From Spirochaetia bacterium (GTDB taxonomy: Bacteria > Spirochaetota > Spirochaetia > Treponematales > Breznakiellaceae): 23,610 bases of DNA. The first letter of the stretch is position 1. The number at the start of each line of letters is the position of its first letter. This document shows, in pieces, positions 8,569 through 15,139 of the stretch. The translations under genes and the position numbers were made by a program. The stretch is from the NCBI GenBank assembly GCA_025997795.1, contig BNVB01000035.1, positions 1 to 23,610 of the forward strand, read 5' to 3'. The notes beneath the pieces were generated by a model. It made no database searches. It was not told the DNA's origin and was given only the letters and a program-made list of their open reading frames with translations.

Positions 8569-8577
8569 TGGTAGGAT
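8548..8577 (+). promoter_or_regulatory. Promoter of the cyclophilin-FKBP gene, predicted leaderless
   Basis: TTGAAA (8548-8553), 18 bases, TAGGAT (8572-8577), then 6 bases to ATG 8584. The TAGGA could be read as a Shine-Dalgarno instead, but the paired -35 and the same layout at other first genes favour a -10. It is interleaved with the minus-strand promoter, so the two may compete for polymerase. Confidence 0.45.
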
Positions 8578-8583
8578 TTTTAA

Positions 8584-9654
8584 ATGATGATCAAAACTGC
8601 CCCCGTTTGGGGCCCCATTGTACTTACCGCGGTGCTTTTTTCCTGCGCCGAAAAATGGCCTCCCCGGGTGAACCTTGGCGAGGCATCTGCTCAGAGTTCC
8701 CCGGGCAATGCCGCCCTGGGTGAAGGTCTTTTTGCCAGGATCGATACAGACCGGGGCGAAATCCTTGTCAAGCTGGCGTATGAAAAAGCGCCGCTGGCGG
8801 TCTGTAACTTTGCCGCTCTGGCGGAAGGCAAAATGACCGTTTGTGGAGGCAAGCCTTACTATAACGGCCTTGCTTTTCACCGGGTTGTTCCCAATTTTAT
8901 GATCCAGGGGGGCGATCCCCTGGGTAATGGCCGGGGCGGGCCTGGGTATCAATTCCCCGATGAATTCGACCCTTCCCTGCGGCATGATGGGCCGGGGGTC
9001 TTGTCCATGGCCAATGCCGGGCCCGGTACCAATGGCAGCCAGTTCTTTATTACCCACAAAGAAACCCCCTGGCTGGATGATAAACATACGGTGTTTGGCA
9101 GAGTGGTGGAAGGTCAGCGGGTGGTTAACGCCATTCAGCAGGGCGATAAAATTAAAACCATTACCATTGTGCGGAACGGGTCTGCGGCCCAGGCCTTTAA
9201 GGCCGATCAGGCTGCCTTTGACGCGCTTTTGGCCCAGGCAAAAACAGCGGCCGCCGAAAAAGCCGTCTCTCGCCGCCAGGCGGATCTGGCTCAGGTTTCT
9301 GCCAAATACCCCGGCCTTAAAACCGATGCCAACGGTGTTCAGTATGTGATCCAGAAAGAGGGGAATGGCGCCAAACCCCAGCAGGGTAATACCGTCCAGG
9401 TAAACTATACGGGTATGTTTCTTTCCGGCGAAGTGTTCGATGCTTCCGCAGCCCACGGCGGTCCGTTGGAATTCCAGGCGGGCATGGGCCAGGTAATTTC
9501 CGGCTGGGACAAATCGGTACTGGATATGAAGATAGGCGAAAAGCGGGTGGTGGTTATTCCCCCTGAACTGGCCTACGGCGAACGGGGAGCGGGAGGTGTT
9601 ATACCACCCAACAGCTTTCTGGTGTTTGAAATGGAACTGGTTGGAATTAAATAA
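8584..9654 (+). CDS. Dual-family peptidyl-prolyl isomerase lipoprotein (cyclophilin-FKBP fusion)
   Basis: A 356-aa lipoprotein carrying two unrelated prolyl isomerases. The signal peptide ends at lipobox LFSC (Cys21), so it is anchored to a membrane and acts on proteins outside the cytoplasm. Residues about 45-195 are a cyclophilin: FHRVVPNFMIQGGDP, GPGVLSMANAGPGTNGSQFF and the WLDDKHTVFGRV end. A helical Ala/Lys/Gln-rich linker (about 200-255) leads to an FKBP domain (about 260-356) with VQVNYTGMFLSGEVFDAS, GWDKSVLDMKIGEKRVVVIP and GVIPPNSFLVFEMELVGI. This cyclophilin-then-FKBP order is known as CFBP dual immunophilin and has been described in Treponema and Flavobacterium. Two ATGs stand in tandem at 8584 and 8587. 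A terminator follows 48 bases downstream, so the gene is monocistronic. Confidence 0.95.
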   Translation: MMIKTAPVWGPIVLTAVLFSCAEKWPPRVNLGEASAQSSPGNAALGEGLFARIDTDRGEILVKLAYEKAPLAVCNFAALAEGKMTVCGGKPYYNGLAFHRVVPNFMIQGGDPLGNGRGGPGYQFPDEFDPSLRHDGPGVLSMANAGPGTNGSQFFITHKETPWLDDKHTVFGRVVEGQRVVNAIQQGDKIKTITIVRNGSAAQAFKADQAAFDALLAQAKTAAAEKAVSRRQADLAQVSAKYPGLKTDANGVQYVIQKEGNGAKPQQGNTVQVNYTGMFLSGEVFDASAAHGGPLEFQAGMGQVISGWDKSVLDMKIGEKRVVVIPPELAYGERGAGGVIPPNSFLVFEMELVGIK

Positions 9655-9701
9655 CAGGCAACAGGCCGCCCGCGCTTAATCAGTACTTTCATCTTTCTCT
9701 G

Positions 9702-9733
9702 AAAGGGCCGCGAAAATCCACGCGGCCTTTGTA
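9702..9733 (+). terminator. Intrinsic terminator after the cyclophilin-FKBP gene
   Basis: GGCCGCG (9706-9712), an 8-base loop, then CGCGGCC (9721-9727), flanked by AAAG on the left and TTTG on the right. The 7-bp GC stem followed by a short, imperfect T-rich stretch is a plausible but not strong terminator. Confidence 0.65.
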
Positions 9734-9826
9734 TTTACCGCTATAAAAAACACTACACTTAAAACAGGGAATGTTCATGAAATTAAAAAAAACAGCCAAT
9801 GGCGGTAAAAATCGTCTTGCGGTTAT

Positions 9827-9856
9827 TTGTCAGACTTGAACATTCAGGGTTACTAT
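9827..9856 (+). promoter_or_regulatory. Promoter of the XRE regulator gene, predicted leaderless
   Basis: TTGTCA (9827-9832), 18 bases, TACTAT (9851-9856), then 6 bases to ATG 9863. The -35 coincides with a TTG that could otherwise be taken as a start codon for a longer protein, which is one reason to prefer the ATG at 9863. Confidence 0.45.
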
Positions 9857-9862
9857 AAGAAT

Positions 9863-10216
9863 ATGGCAAAGTATTTTCAGGGCGAAGACATTAGAGAAAT
9901 TTTCAGCAGGAATCTAAGATTCTTTCGGGACCGGAAACACCTTTCCCAGTTCGCCCTTTCCAATAAAGCCGGGCTGGCACACAACTTTGTTAACGATATT
10001 GAAAACAGGAAAAAATGGGTATCTCCGGAAACCATAGCAAAACTTTCGGTAGTGCTGGATGTGGAACCCTATCAGCTTTTTATGACCAATCCCCTGAACG
10101 GCAAAGAAACCAAACGAATCCACCTGTACCTTGATGAGTTAAACGACCGGTTTAATGAAGCGGTCGGCGAAATCAAGGAATCCTATCTTTTACAGGATGA
10201 CGAAAAAATCCGGTAA
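9863..10216 (+). CDS. XRE-family helix-turn-helix regulator
   Basis: Small DNA-binding protein of 117 aa. Residues about 15-72 form a Cro/C1-type HTH: NLRFFRDRKHLSQFALSNKA as helices 1-2, AGLAHNFVNDIENRKKWVS as the recognition region, and ETIAKLSVVLDVEPYQLF as the closing helices. The remaining 45 residues are an acidic helical tail (LDELNDRFNEAVGEIKESY), probably for dimerisation. The frame is open upstream to a TTG at 9827, but ATG 9863 gives the usual N-terminus and fits the promoter. It stands alone, with the glycerate-kinase operon 42 bases downstream in the same direction under its own promoter-like sequence. Whether it regulates that operon, itself, or distant genes cannot be told. Confidence 0.85.
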   Translation: MAKYFQGEDIREIFSRNLRFFRDRKHLSQFALSNKAGLAHNFVNDIENRKKWVSPETIAKLSVVLDVEPYQLFMTNPLNGKETKRIHLYLDELNDRFNEAVGEIKESYLLQDDEKIR

Positions 10217-10223
10217 ACTTCAC

Positions 10224-10252
10224 TTGCCAAGAATAGTTTTCACCCTTACAGT
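10224..10252 (+). promoter_or_regulatory. Promoter of the glycerate kinase operon, predicted leaderless
   Basis: TTGCCA (10224-10229), 17 bases, TACAGT (10247-10252), then 6 bases to ATG 10259. A perfect TATAAT at 10252-10257 lies too close to the ATG to serve an mRNA that includes the start codon, unless translation begins further in. There is no Shine-Dalgarno. Confidence 0.4.
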
Positions 10253-10258
10253 ATAATA

Positions 10259-11443
10259 ATGACTATTATCGCCGCCCCCGATTCGTTTAAGGGGAACATG
10301 AGCGCCGCCGAGGTATGCGCCGCCATTGAAGAAGGAATACTCCGCTTTGACCCCGCCGTGGAAGTGCTTAAACTTCCCCTGGCGGACGGCGGGGAAGGGA
10401 CTGCCAGGGCATTAACGCTGGCGGCGGGCGGCCATTTTACGGAGGCCCGGGTAACTGGCCCCCTGGGGGATCCGCTTAACGTTACGTTTGGCCTTATCCA
10501 TGGCGGAAAAACCGCCGTATTGGACATGGCTTCCGCTTCGGGGATAGAACTTGTTCCCCGGGAAAAACTTAACCCCATGCGGGCCACAAGTTATGGTACG
10601 GGGGAACTTATTGCCGCCGCTTTGGATACGGGGGCCCGGGAACTGCTTATCGGCATTGGAGGAAGCGCTGTCAACGACGGCGGCATGGGTATGCTGGCTG
10701 CTTTGGGTTTCCGGCTGCTGGATGGGAAGGGTAATCTTATAGAACGATCCGCCTGGCAAAACAGGGGTGCGGAACCGTTACAGGATGCGGCCCGGTTTGA
10801 TCCTTCCGGGGCGGATCCCCGGCTTAAAGAAACCGCCATCACCGTTGCCTGCGATGTAACCAATCCCCTCCTGGGTCCCCGGGGTGCGTCTGCGGTTTTT
10901 GGCCCCCAGAAGGGAGCGGACCCGGCCATGGTTAAGGCCCTGGACGAAAGGCTGGCAAAACTGGGACAATGCTGGATCGATGCGGGACTGGTTTCCGGTA
11001 AAGCAAATCCCGGTTCAACGGGACTTGCTCTACTGGAACAGCCCGGCGATGGCGCTGCGGGCGGAGCCGGGGCGGCTCTGCGGGTTTGCCTGGGAGCAAA
11101 AATTGAATCCGGCGCCATGCTGGTAATGAAACACGCAGGTTTTTTTGAAAAGATCCGCAGGGCGGATTTGGTAATTACCGGTGAAGGTATGACCGACAGC
11201 CAGACCGCCGGGGGTAAACTTTGCTCTGTGGTGGCCCGGGAAAGCCGCAAAGCGGGCATTCCCGCGGCGCTGCTTTCCGGCGGCCTGGGAGGAAATCTTT
11301 CGGTATTGTTTGATATGTTCGATTATGCGGTTTCCATTTCTTCGGGTGAAACAAGCCTGGATGAAATGATCGCCATGAGCCGGCGGGATCTAAGCTTTGC
11401 TGCAGAAAACCTGATCCGGGCTCTATGCCTGGGTAAAAAATAA
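10259..11443 (+). CDS. Glycerate kinase (GlxK/GarK family)
   Basis: Cytoplasmic enzyme that phosphorylates D-glycerate with ATP; members of this family usually make 2-phosphoglycerate, which enters lower glycolysis. The 394-aa length is close to the family norm (about 380). Diagnostic stretches: IIAAPDSFKGNMSAAEVC at the N-terminus, LPLADGGEGTA near residue 42, IGIGGSAVNDGGMGMLAALG near residue 130, CDVTNPLLGPRGASAVFGPQ near residue 200, and ITGEGMTDSQTAGGKL near residue 305. It is the first gene of an operon with a coiled-coil protein, a GDPD phosphodiesterase and MurJ. GDPD activity releases glycerol-3-phosphate, so a shared role in three-carbon recovery is conceivable but only suggested by proximity. 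Confidence 0.94.
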   Translation: MTIIAAPDSFKGNMSAAEVCAAIEEGILRFDPAVEVLKLPLADGGEGTARALTLAAGGHFTEARVTGPLGDPLNVTFGLIHGGKTAVLDMASASGIELVPREKLNPMRATSYGTGELIAAALDTGARELLIGIGGSAVNDGGMGMLAALGFRLLDGKGNLIERSAWQNRGAEPLQDAARFDPSGADPRLKETAITVACDVTNPLLGPRGASAVFGPQKGADPAMVKALDERLAKLGQCWIDAGLVSGKANPGSTGLALLEQPGDGAAGGAGAALRVCLGAKIESGAMLVMKHAGFFEKIRRADLVITGEGMTDSQTAGGKLCSVVARESRKAGIPAALLSGGLGGNLSVLFDMFDYAVSISSGETSLDEMIAMSRRDLSFAAENLIRALCLGKK

Positions 11444-11459
11444 AAGGGAAATGGTGTTT

Positions 11460-11771
11460 ATGGAAGATTTAACTGGAATGACTATCGAAACCGTCAAAGA
11501 ATGTATAACAGGTTTTATTGCAGCGATCAAGCAAAACGAAAAAAAACTTGCCGCACTAAAAGAAGAAACTGAACACGAGGCGGCTCTCTTTGAAAACAAA
11601 GCCGCAGAGATAAAGGCCGAAATAACGGAACTAAAATCCAAGGTGCAAACCATGATTCAACAGCTGCCAAATATGGCCGCCGGTGAACGTAATAAGCGGG
11701 ATCCCGGCGGGGAGATAACATTCAACGATTTGGAAGCGGCTCTGGGAGCGCTTAAGACAAAGTTGGAATAG
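11460..11771 (+). CDS. Small coiled-coil protein of unknown function
   Basis: Not recognised. About 103 aa, soluble, strongly helical and charged. A coiled coil spans roughly residues 18-65 (IKQNEKKLAALKEETEHEAA and onward, with regular hydrophobic spacing), followed by a short Gly/Asn/Arg-rich break (AAGERNKRDPGGE) and a last helix (FNDLEAALGALKTKLE). The start is uncertain: ATG 11451 sits only two bases after AAGGG, while ATG 11460 has it at a more workable distance and is used here. It lies 16 bases after glycerate kinase and ends 3 bases before the GDPD gene, so it is a true operon member and not a spurious frame. No homologue comes to mind. Confidence 0.7.
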   Translation: MEDLTGMTIETVKECITGFIAAIKQNEKKLAALKEETEHEAALFENKAAEIKAEITELKSKVQTMIQQLPNMAAGERNKRDPGGEITFNDLEAALGALKTKLE

Positions 11772-11774
11772 TAC

Positions 11775-12596
11775 ATGGCCCGCACTCCTCTGCTGCCGGA
11801 CCGGCGGCGGCCCCTGGTATTCGCTCACCGGGGGTATTCTTCCCAGGCGCCGGAAAATACCATGGCGGCTTTTAGAAAAGCCCGCGAAACAGGCAGTCCC
11901 GGCATAGAACTGGATATCCACGTTACAGCAGACGGAAAACTTGTGGTGGTCCACGATGATACCTTTATCCGCACTGCACCGCCGGATAACAATGGCGGCG
12001 GCAAAAAACCGGAAGAACTGAGTTACAACGAAATAAAACACATTGATGTGGGCTCTTTTTTTGGCCCCCGGTGGTCCGCCGAAAGGCCGCCGCTTTTGGA
12101 AGAGGTGCTGGAAGAATTGTGCCCCGCCATGTATGTGGATATTGAACTTAAATCGCGAAAAACAAAGGACGATTCCCTGCCGCTTCTGCTGGCGGAAAAA
12201 TTAAAAACTCTGGGGGAAAAGATCAGCAGAGCGGTAACGGTTTCTTCATTTAATCCATTTTGTCTCAAATCATTTAAACGGTTTTGGAACGGCATACGGG
12301 AAACCGGATCTTCCGCCGGTTTGGCTGATATTCCCACGGCGATTATCTGGTGTGCCGATACAGAGGTACCCTGGCTGCTTCGCCATGGATCCGGCCGCTT
12401 TATATCCGGCTGCGATTACCTAAAGCCCATCCACAAACAGGTAAGGCCCCTGTCGATGTTTCGCTTTTCCCTGGAAAACCGGCCGGTAGTTTCCTGGACC
12501 GTTGACGATTGCAGACTGGCAGAAAAATGTATACAGTCCGGCTGCGAAGGAATTATCACTAACCGGCCCGGGGATATGGTACCGCTATGGAAATAA
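11775..12596 (+). CDS. Glycerophosphodiester phosphodiesterase
   Basis: GDPD-family TIM-barrel enzyme, 273 aa, that hydrolyses glycerophosphodiesters to glycerol-3-phosphate and an alcohol. Catalytic and metal motifs are intact: FAHRGYSSQAPENTMAAF (HRG and PENT), IELDIHVTADGKLVVVHDDT (ExD and HDD), and later YVDIELKS, with the C-terminal VSWTVDD and GIITNRPGDM typical of the family. There is no signal peptide, so it is expected to be cytoplasmic and to act on deacylated lipid head-groups taken up or made inside. The start is 3 bases after the preceding stop with no clear Shine-Dalgarno, suggesting coupled translation, and its last 10 bases overlap the start of murJ. Confidence 0.95.
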   Translation: MARTPLLPDRRRPLVFAHRGYSSQAPENTMAAFRKARETGSPGIELDIHVTADGKLVVVHDDTFIRTAPPDNNGGGKKPEELSYNEIKHIDVGSFFGPRWSAERPPLLEEVLEELCPAMYVDIELKSRKTKDDSLPLLLAEKLKTLGEKISRAVTVSSFNPFCLKSFKRFWNGIRETGSSAGLADIPTAIIWCADTEVPWLLRHGSGRFISGCDYLKPIHKQVRPLSMFRFSLENRPVVSWTVDDCRLAEKCIQSGCEGIITNRPGDMVPLWK

Positions 12597-14233
12597 CAAG
12601 TCTGCCCGCCGCTGATGCAGCGCCGCGGTCTTCCCTCCTGCGATCCGGTTCGGCGCTGTCGCTTATGACGCTGGTATCCCGTGTGTTGGGACTGCTTCGG
12701 GAAATGACCAAAGCGGCTCTCCTGGGAACCAGCGCCCTGTCGGACGCTTTTTCCGTGGCATTCATGATCCCCAACTTGTTCCGCCGTCTTTTTGCGGAAG
12801 GGTCCATTGCGGCGGCCTTTATTCCCACCCTTAAAGAATACCTTTTAAAAAACAAAACCGGGGAAACCGTCATGGGCCAATCCAAAAGCCGTTATGATGA
12901 ACAAACGGTGGAATTTATTTCTTGTATGTTTACCTTTCTTACCTTTTTTGTAAGTCTGGCGGTGGTATTGGGGGTACTGCTTTGTCCGTTGATCGTTCCC
13001 CTTTTTAGCATGAAGGCCTTTGATGAGACAATACTTCTTACCCGGATTATGTTTCCCTTTTTGGCGTTTATTTCCATCGCCGCCCTTTTCCAGGGTATCC
13101 TTAACAGCGTTCATGTGTTTACCCCTTCGGGGCTTGCGCCGATTTTGCTTAACCTGGTAACCATTGCCTGCGCCTACGGGCTTTCGCCGTTTACCAAAAA
13201 TCCCGCCAGGGCGATGGCGGTGGGTATTATCATTGGGGGATTTCTGGAAGCGGCCATACAGTTTCCCTTTGTATGGCGAAAGGGTTTCCGCTTCTTTTTT
13301 ACCGGCCTTGGCAGGGCGGTAAAAAATCCCGGTACCCGGACGGTATTGCGGCTTATCGGCCCCACTATCATAGGCATGGCGGCGTATCAGCTTAACGACC
13401 TGGTGTCCACCGCTTTGGCAGGTTATGCCGGGGAAGGAGTGGTGTCGAGCCTCCAGTATTCGCTCCGGCTCCAGGAATTGATCCTGGGGGTTTTTGCGGT
13501 TTCTATCGGCACGGTATTGCTGCCGGACCTGGCAGAACATGCCAAGACAAACCGCTGGGAAAACTACAACCAGCGGCTGTCCCAGGCTATGGACATTATC
13601 GCCCTTATCACTATCCCAATTACTTTTTTCTTTCTTGCCCAGGGCGAGACCTTGATACGCCTCCTTTTCCAGACCCGGAGTTTTAACGAAGAATCGGTGG
13701 CCCTGACCTATGGGGCTTTTGTGTTCCATATGCCGGGTTTGTTTTTTATTGCGTTAAACCGCATTTTGGCGCCGGCTTTTTATGCCCAAAGCGATTCCCG
13801 TTCCCCCACCCTGGCGGGAATACTTTCCTTTGCGGTAAACATAACTTTGGCGGCGGTCCTGGTGAGACCCATGCGGGGTTCCGGCGTAGCGCTGGCCTTA
13901 ACCATAGCCAGTGCGGCCAATACGGGGCTGCTGCTGGTTTTTCTGGGCCGCAACCCCAGGATTGCTGTAAGCAAAGCCCTGGGACCGGCAATCCTCTATG
14001 CGGTAAAACTGATTGCCTTTTCCGCTTTTGCCGCTGTGCCGGTGTTTCTCTTGGGCCCCCGCTTCAACACATTCTGTGCAAACCTGGGTACCGGCCGCCT
14101 TATCCGTCACGGCCTTCCCCTGGCCGTTGAAGGCCTGGGGTTTGCCGCCATTGGTATTGCGCTCCTCTTGATAAGCGGAGATAAACAGATCAAAGCCCTG
14201 CGGGGAATATTCCGCAGAAAAAAAAGCGGTTGA
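12587..14233 (+). CDS. murJ: Lipid II flippase MurJ
   Basis: Integral membrane protein of the MOP superfamily that moves the peptidoglycan precursor lipid II across the inner membrane; 548 aa with about 14 hydrophobic segments, slightly longer than the usual 510-530. Signature stretches: LMTLVSRVLGLLREMTKAAL near residue 30, SDAFSVAFMIPNLFRRLFAEGSIAAAFIP near residues 47-75, FPFLAFISIAALFQGILNS, and the central LRLIGPTIIGMAAYQLNDLV. Basic residues required for lipid II passage in characterised MurJ proteins (the Arg of SRVLGLLRE and of NLFRRLFAEG) are present. The ATG overlaps the GDPD stop by 10 bases. It is the last gene of the plus-strand operon and faces the next gene tail to tail with a 24-base gap. 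Confidence 0.96.
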   Translation: MEITSLPAADAAPRSSLLRSGSALSLMTLVSRVLGLLREMTKAALLGTSALSDAFSVAFMIPNLFRRLFAEGSIAAAFIPTLKEYLLKNKTGETVMGQSKSRYDEQTVEFISCMFTFLTFFVSLAVVLGVLLCPLIVPLFSMKAFDETILLTRIMFPFLAFISIAALFQGILNSVHVFTPSGLAPILLNLVTIACAYGLSPFTKNPARAMAVGIIIGGFLEAAIQFPFVWRKGFRFFFTGLGRAVKNPGTRTVLRLIGPTIIGMAAYQLNDLVSTALAGYAGEGVVSSLQYSLRLQELILGVFAVSIGTVLLPDLAEHAKTNRWENYNQRLSQAMDIIALITIPITFFFLAQGETLIRLLFQTRSFNEESVALTYGAFVFHMPGLFFIALNRILAPAFYAQSDSRSPTLAGILSFAVNITLAAVLVRPMRGSGVALALTIASAANTGLLLVFLGRNPRIAVSKALGPAILYAVKLIAFSAFAAVPVFLLGPRFNTFCANLGTGRLIRHGLPLAVEGLGFAAIGIALLLISGDKQIKALRGIFRRKKSG

Positions 14234-14257
14234 ATAAAATGTTTGGCAAGGATCATG

Positions 14258-15052
14258 TTAGGGCTTAAACACCTTATCCGCCCGGCCGGAAAACCAGTTA
14301 AAAATGGCCTCTGCCCGGTTGGAAAAAGATCCGCCGATACGATCATTCAGGCCGGGAAAGGACGATGCCTTGGCAATGGATACGGCGTACAGTAAAAGAT
14401 ATTCATCCGCATCGTAAACCGCCACAATGGAACGGAGTTTGTTTTTTGCTATTGCCGGAATTATACCGTAACTCATGTCGGTAAGATTTTCCTGAACAAA
14501 GATAAGAGAATCTGGCCGGGCATAGTAATCGTAACGGTATACATTATCCCCAAAGGAATTATCTTTTTGCCGCGCATAGATGGTTAATTCCGCCGGGGGA
14601 TTTGTGTAGCTGGGATCCGGCTGGGGGGAAGCGCCGTCGGGTCCGCTGACTACCGTGGAAGTTTCGTAAAAGGTGTGCATCTGTTTTCGCCGTATTGAAT
14701 AATACTGTAGTCCCGCTAAACTGCTTAGGGACAGGGTTTGGTTAAATAAACTTGTCCGCTGTCCGTCGGTCCACGGAGCGGCAGAAGGTTTACGATAGAG
14801 GGACAGGGTTTCCACAAAAAAGCTGGGGTTCTGTTCCCGGATTATCCGGCTTGTCAGGTCCTTTATGTTTTGATCCCGGGGAATAAGGATGGCGGAAGGA
14901 TTTTTTGCCTGAACCCGGGTTAGTTTTTCTCCGCGCTTAAGGGCCGCGGCGTTTTCCGTACCAACCAGATCCGCAAGAGAAGCGGCATGGATTTGCCCGG
15001 CCTCTCCAAGAATAAACAGCGCCAAAATGAATACAAGGCTCCTCTTTTTCAT
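14258..15052 (-). CDS. Secreted protein of unknown function (264 aa)
   Basis: Predicted exported protein. A clear signal peptide (MKKRSLVFILALFILGEAGQ) ends at a likely signal peptidase I site after HA-A. The mature part of about 240 residues has no membrane segment, no cysteine, and no motif I can name with confidence; the style resembles a family of spirochaete periplasmic proteins of unknown function. Blocks that look conserved include LTRVQAKNPSAILIPRD, FVETLSLYRKP, a YYSIRRKQMHTFYETSTVV core, and LRSIVAVYDADEYLLLYAVS. It is the first and only gene of its unit, with a promoter whose -10 is 7 bases from ATG 15052. The OmpA-like stalk gene lies just upstream in the same direction, separated by a pair of small hairpin repeats. 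Confidence 0.8.
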   Translation of the reverse strand: MKKRSLVFILALFILGEAGQIHAASLADLVGTENAAALKRGEKLTRVQAKNPSAILIPRDQNIKDLTSRIIREQNPSFFVETLSLYRKPSAAPWTDGQRTSLFNQTLSLSSLAGLQYYSIRRKQMHTFYETSTVVSGPDGASPQPDPSYTNPPAELTIYARQKDNSFGDNVYRYDYYARPDSLIFVQENLTDMSYGIIPAIAKNKLRSIVAVYDADEYLLLYAVSIAKASSFPGLNDRIGGSFSNRAEAIFNWFSGRADKVFKP

Positions 15053-15059
15053 ACATAAC

Positions 15060-15089
15060 AGTATAACGCCGAACCGGAGGAAAAGGCAA
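15060..15089 (-). promoter_or_regulatory. Promoter of the secreted-protein gene, predicted leaderless
   Basis: On the minus strand TTGCCT (15089-15084), 18 bases, TATACT (15065-15060), then 7 bases to ATG 15052. No Shine-Dalgarno precedes the ATG. Confidence 0.6.
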
Positions 15090-15097
15090 TCCGGCTC

Positions 15098-15139
15098 TCC
15101 TCTAAAGAGGAATCCCGGTTTCCACTAAAGTTGGAATCC
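15098..15139. repeat. Two tandem small hairpins sharing a CTAAAG core
   Basis: Copy 1 at 15098-15115 reads TCCTCTAAAGAGGAATCC and copy 2 at 15121-15139 reads TCCACTAAAGTTGGAATCC. Each is an imperfect palindrome around CTAAAG and both end in GGAATCC; 5 bases separate them. Copy 2 touches the stop codon of the OmpA-like gene. They could terminate or stabilise that transcript, or be members of a dispersed intergenic repeat family. Confidence 0.5.

Noticed and set aside
8566..9456. Open frame of 296 aa on the minus strand
   Set aside because: It is antisense to the cyclophilin-FKBP gene, whose domains are unambiguous.
12845..13729. Open frame of 294 aa on the minus strand
   Set aside because: It is antisense to murJ, is extremely Lys/Gly/Gln-rich, and resembles no protein.
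14196..14215. CTGCGG/CCGCAG inverted repeat near the end of murJ
   Set aside because: It lies within coding sequence, with an A-tract rather than a T-tract after it on the plus strand and no T-tract on the minus strand, so it is not a convincing terminator for either gene.
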